The notes beneath the pieces were generated by a model that was given only the letters and a program-made list of their open reading frames with translations, made no database searches and had not been told where the DNA came from. Positions 55,604 through 57,923 of a stretch of 57,923 nucleotides of DNA are shown piece after piece. Source of the DNA: Thermoguttaceae bacterium (GTDB lineage: Bacteria > Planctomycetota > Planctomycetia > Pirellulales > Thermoguttaceae); NCBI GenBank assembly GCA_017550965.1, contig JAFZNK010000209.1, positions 1 to 57,923 on the forward strand, written 5' to 3'. The translations under genes were made by a program, and so were the position numbers. Numbering within the stretch: position 1 is the first letter of the stretch; every line of letters begins with the position of its first letter.

Positions 55604-55653
55604 CCGTTGAATCCGTTATTCGTCAATCAGTAGCAATATAAGGTTCGTTAAAA

Positions 55654-57657
55654 ATGCAAACAAATTTAACTCGTCGATCCTTCCTGACGCGAACCCTCGG
55701 CGGCGCGTCGTTACTCTGCGTTCCAAGCGCGATTTTCGCCAAATACGAAGAAGAAGCGGACGCCGCTTCCAACGAAGTTGTTCTGCGCTTTTCCGCGCTC
55801 AGCGACGTGCACTTCAAGAAGAATCGCGACTGCAAAGAAGCCGACCGATTCCGACGTTCGATGAAGTTCATGTACGACTATTCAAGCCAACAACCGTACA
55901 AAAACTTCGACGCGATGCTCGTCGCGGGCGACAAATCCGACCATGGCTGGGACGAAGAGCTTTTGTTCTTCAAGGAGGTTATGGACGAAGGAATTAAAAA
56001 GGGAACGACGACGATCCTCTGCATGGGCAACCACGAGTTCATCGCCGGAAATAAAAAACGCTGGGAAGAAATTTTCGAGCGCCCCTCGAATCTCGTCTAC
56101 GACGTCAAAGGATTCAAATTCATCGCGCTGTCCCCCGAAAAAGGTTCTTGCCGCAACGGCGACTATCTCTACGCCTTGGAATGGCTTGAGAACGAGATCA
56201 AAAAGGCGTGCGACGACGATCCGGGCAAGCCCGTCTTTACATTCCAGCACTATCACGTAACGCCGACCGTCTACGGAAGCCGCGGCGAGGACAATTGGGG
56301 AACCGTCGACCTCTTCGAAACTCTCCAAAAGTATCCGCGCGTCATTAATTTCTCCGGTCACTCTCACTACCCGATCAACGACCCGCGTTCCGCGTGGCAG
56401 GGAAGATTTTCCGCGTTTGGCACGGGCACTCTCAGCTACTTTGAAATGGGGGGCGAAGGAGGCAGATTCAACAAATTCCCGCCGGGGTACGACAAGGCCG
56501 CGCAGTTGTACGTCGTTGAAGTTCGCAAAGATAACACCGTCGTTCTTAAACCTTACGACTTGATCACCAATACGTTCTTCGACGTCGTTTACGTCGTCAA
56601 CACAGGCAATATTGGCAAATACTATTACACCGACGAACGTTACAAGACTTCCGCCAAACCGACCTGGACGGAAGGCGCAAAAGCGACTGTCGCCGAAACG
56701 GAATCTGATTTCGCCAGACTGACTTTCCCGCAGGCGACCTGTCCCGACGTCGTTCACAGTTATCGCGTCGATCTTGAAAAAGAATCCGAGGGCAAATGGG
56801 AAGAATACGGCTCTCAATATTTCTGGTCCGAATATTATTTCAAGGACTGCCCGAAAGAGATGCGCGTTGAAGTAAACGCCGAGCCGGAATCCAAATTCCG
56901 CGCCAAAATCGCCGCGCTCAACCCGTTCTTTAAAGAGAGCGACGAAACGCTCGACATTGAGTTTACAACGCCCAAAGACGAGCTTGACACAGCGGACAAA
57001 AACGCGGCCGCTCCGGTCGCGAACGTCCTAGACGTTCAATTCAAAGACGGGAAAGTCGTCAACGCCGCCGTCAACGGACTTAAACAACAGAAAGAGATTC
57101 AAACGTTTGGTTCTCCGAAAATCGCCGAAGTCGCCGCTCTTGGGGCCGTTGCCGCGACGTTCAACGGAGAAAACCAACGTTTCAAAGCTCAATTTAACTC
57201 TCGCGAATACAGAAAGTTGGGCAAAGCGACGATCGCCGCGAAATTTATCTTCGACAAATTCAGAGATTCCGAAAATATGGTCGTTTTCGCCAACACGCAA
57301 ATGGCGGGGCTCTCTCTGGAACTCAACTCCAAAACGAAATCGCTGGAATTCTGGGCGAGCGTCGACGGAACCTATCAAATCATTTCCGCTCCTGTCGAGC
57401 CGGGAAAACCGATCGACGCGTTTGGAACGTTCGACGGCAAAGCGGTCGTCCTTTATATTAACGGCAAAGAAGCGGCCAGAAAAGAGGTTACGGGAAGACT
57501 GACCTACCCGACCGACGAAAAAGTTCAGGCGTTCTGCGTCGGTTCCGATATTTCCGGAGGCGGCGAAGGTTCCAACTTCTTCGAAGGTTCGATTTCGCGC
57601 GCGAGACTCTTCTCCTGGGGCTTAACCGCCGAACAAGTCGCCAATTTGACTAAGTGA
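55654..57657 (+). CDS. Tat-exported calcineurin-like phosphatase with LamG-like tail, paralog B
   Basis: 667 residues. The start LTRRSFLTRTLGGASLL is a Tat signal. Metal-site motifs are all kept: LSDVHFK, LVAGDKSDHG, CMGNHEF, FQHYHVT and SGHSHYP. A middle FN3-like domain (about 345-440) and LamG-like tail (about 480-665, FNGENQRF, YINGKEAARKEVTG, GSISRARLFSWGLTAEQ) match paralog A at 43063. The two are clear duplicates, with lower identity than the PHP pair. The product is probably an exported phosphoesterase. A terminator follows. Confidence 0.87.
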   Translation: MQTNLTRRSFLTRTLGGASLLCVPSAIFAKYEEEADAASNEVVLRFSALSDVHFKKNRDCKEADRFRRSMKFMYDYSSQQPYKNFDAMLVAGDKSDHGWDEELLFFKEVMDEGIKKGTTTILCMGNHEFIAGNKKRWEEIFERPSNLVYDVKGFKFIALSPEKGSCRNGDYLYALEWLENEIKKACDDDPGKPVFTFQHYHVTPTVYGSRGEDNWGTVDLFETLQKYPRVINFSGHSHYPINDPRSAWQGRFSAFGTGTLSYFEMGGEGGRFNKFPPGYDKAAQLYVVEVRKDNTVVLKPYDLITNTFFDVVYVVNTGNIGKYYYTDERYKTSAKPTWTEGAKATVAETESDFARLTFPQATCPDVVHSYRVDLEKESEGKWEEYGSQYFWSEYYFKDCPKEMRVEVNAEPESKFRAKIAALNPFFKESDETLDIEFTTPKDELDTADKNAAAPVANVLDVQFKDGKVVNAAVNGLKQQKEIQTFGSPKIAEVAALGAVAATFNGENQRFKAQFNSREYRKLGKATIAAKFIFDKFRDSENMVVFANTQMAGLSLELNSKTKSLEFWASVDGTYQIISAPVEPGKPIDAFGTFDGKAVVLYINGKEAARKEVTGRLTYPTDEKVQAFCVGSDISGGGEGSNFFEGSISRARLFSWGLTAEQVANLTK

Positions 57658-57705
57658 TTTATGACAAGAATTTCGCCGGTAGATAAAGCGGCGTTTTCCC
57701 AACAA

Positions 57706-57740
57706 AGCCGAACGTTTTGCAAGAAGCGTTCGGCTATTTT
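57706..57740 (+). terminator. Intrinsic terminator between phosphatase B and ABC gene
   Basis: A 9-bp perfect stem (AGCCGAACG/CGTTCGGCT) with a 12-nt loop, then ATTTTG on the plus and TTTGTTG on the minus. It fits the convergent gene pair. Confidence 0.75.
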
Positions 57741-57755
57741 GTTCTCCAACGCATG

Positions 57756-57923
57756 TTATGAGACGTCGATAATTTTTCCTGATTTCATTCTTACGCGAAC
57801 GTCGGCAATTTGTTCAACCAATCCTTCGTTATGCGTGGCGAAAACCAGCGTCTTCTTCGCTTCGCGCAGCGTTTTGAGCAACGCGACAATTCGTTCTTGC
57901 GTCGCCGCGTCAAGTCCGGCGAG
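57756..57923 (-). CDS. ABC transporter ATP-binding protein, C-terminal end (partial)
   Basis: Only the last 55 residues lie in the window; the gene runs off the right edge. The minus strand reads LAGLDAATQERIVALL, then KKTLVFATHNEGLVEQIADVR and ends SGKIIDVS. The GLDAATQ piece after Walker B and the ATHN switch histidine are typical of ABC ATPases such as LolD, MacB or FtsE-like subunits. No further subtype can be told. Confidence 0.8.
   Translation of the reverse strand, partial: LAGLDAATQERIVALLKTLREAKKTLVFATHNEGLVEQIADVRVRMKSGKIIDVS

Overview
The window looks like a chromosome segment of a member of the Planctomycetota, probably an anaerobic, polysaccharide-feeding lineage related to Pirellulales or Thermoguttaceae. 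The signs are a DUF1559 (H-X9-DG) pseudopilin followed by a small lipoprotein, many large secreted proteins of planctomycete type (Tat-exported PHP and metallophosphatase proteins, DUF11 and DUF6263-like lipoproteins, catalytically altered alpha/beta-hydrolases), clpC, ispG, and a HydE-type [FeFe]-hydrogenase maturase. Most genes are about 55% GC. Phylum placement is inference from gene content.

Positions 1-7100 are an accessory island. Two identical tRNA-Asp(GTC) genes are followed by a 3' remnant of a phage DNA methylase, an orphan toxin tip with its presumed immunity gene, a two-gene AAA ATPase/RloB (AbiL-like) defence pair with its own promoter and terminator, and a 5'-truncated phage MuF-type head protein whose AT-rich C-terminus is a zincin (HELGH) domain, followed by an overlapping presumed immunity gene. 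A perfect 53-bp direct repeat (1029-1081 and 4631-4683), made of a terminator hairpin plus the last codons of an immunity gene, closes both toxin/immunity units and brackets the defence pair. I read this as a decaying prophage whose MuF toxin tips are exchanged as cassettes. It is the most interesting part of the window.

Positions 7100-17560 return to core-like genes: an flhB shortened at its autocleavage site, xseA, a large lipoprotein, a lipoprotein/epimerase pair, and clpC. Positions 17586-36832 carry mainly secreted catabolic or surface genes: a GH2 beta-galactosidase, a TSUP transporter, a HAD phosphatase, two tandem PHP-domain paralogs, ispG, pepT, a Tat-exported TIM-barrel-like protein, a DUF3560-like phage- or plasmid-type protein, a DUF11 lipoprotein, a LysE exporter and a GH101/GH129-like protein.

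Positions 36837-57923 hold a UDP-sugar 2-epimerase, hydE, a zinc-ribbon membrane protein, a hydrolase-fold protein, a calcineurin-like phosphatase with a LamG-like tail (a paralog lies at 55654), a methyltransferase, a GHL10 glycosidase, a coupled C39 peptidase/beta-helix pair, a DegT-family aminotransferase, a low-complexity membrane protein, a sialidase-like protein, the DUF1559/lipoprotein pair and, at the right edge, the 3' end of an ABC ATPase gene. Together these suggest export of many hydrolases that strip sugars and phosphates from complex glycans, with some surface-polysaccharide synthesis. No CRISPR array, rRNA or complete insertion sequence was seen.
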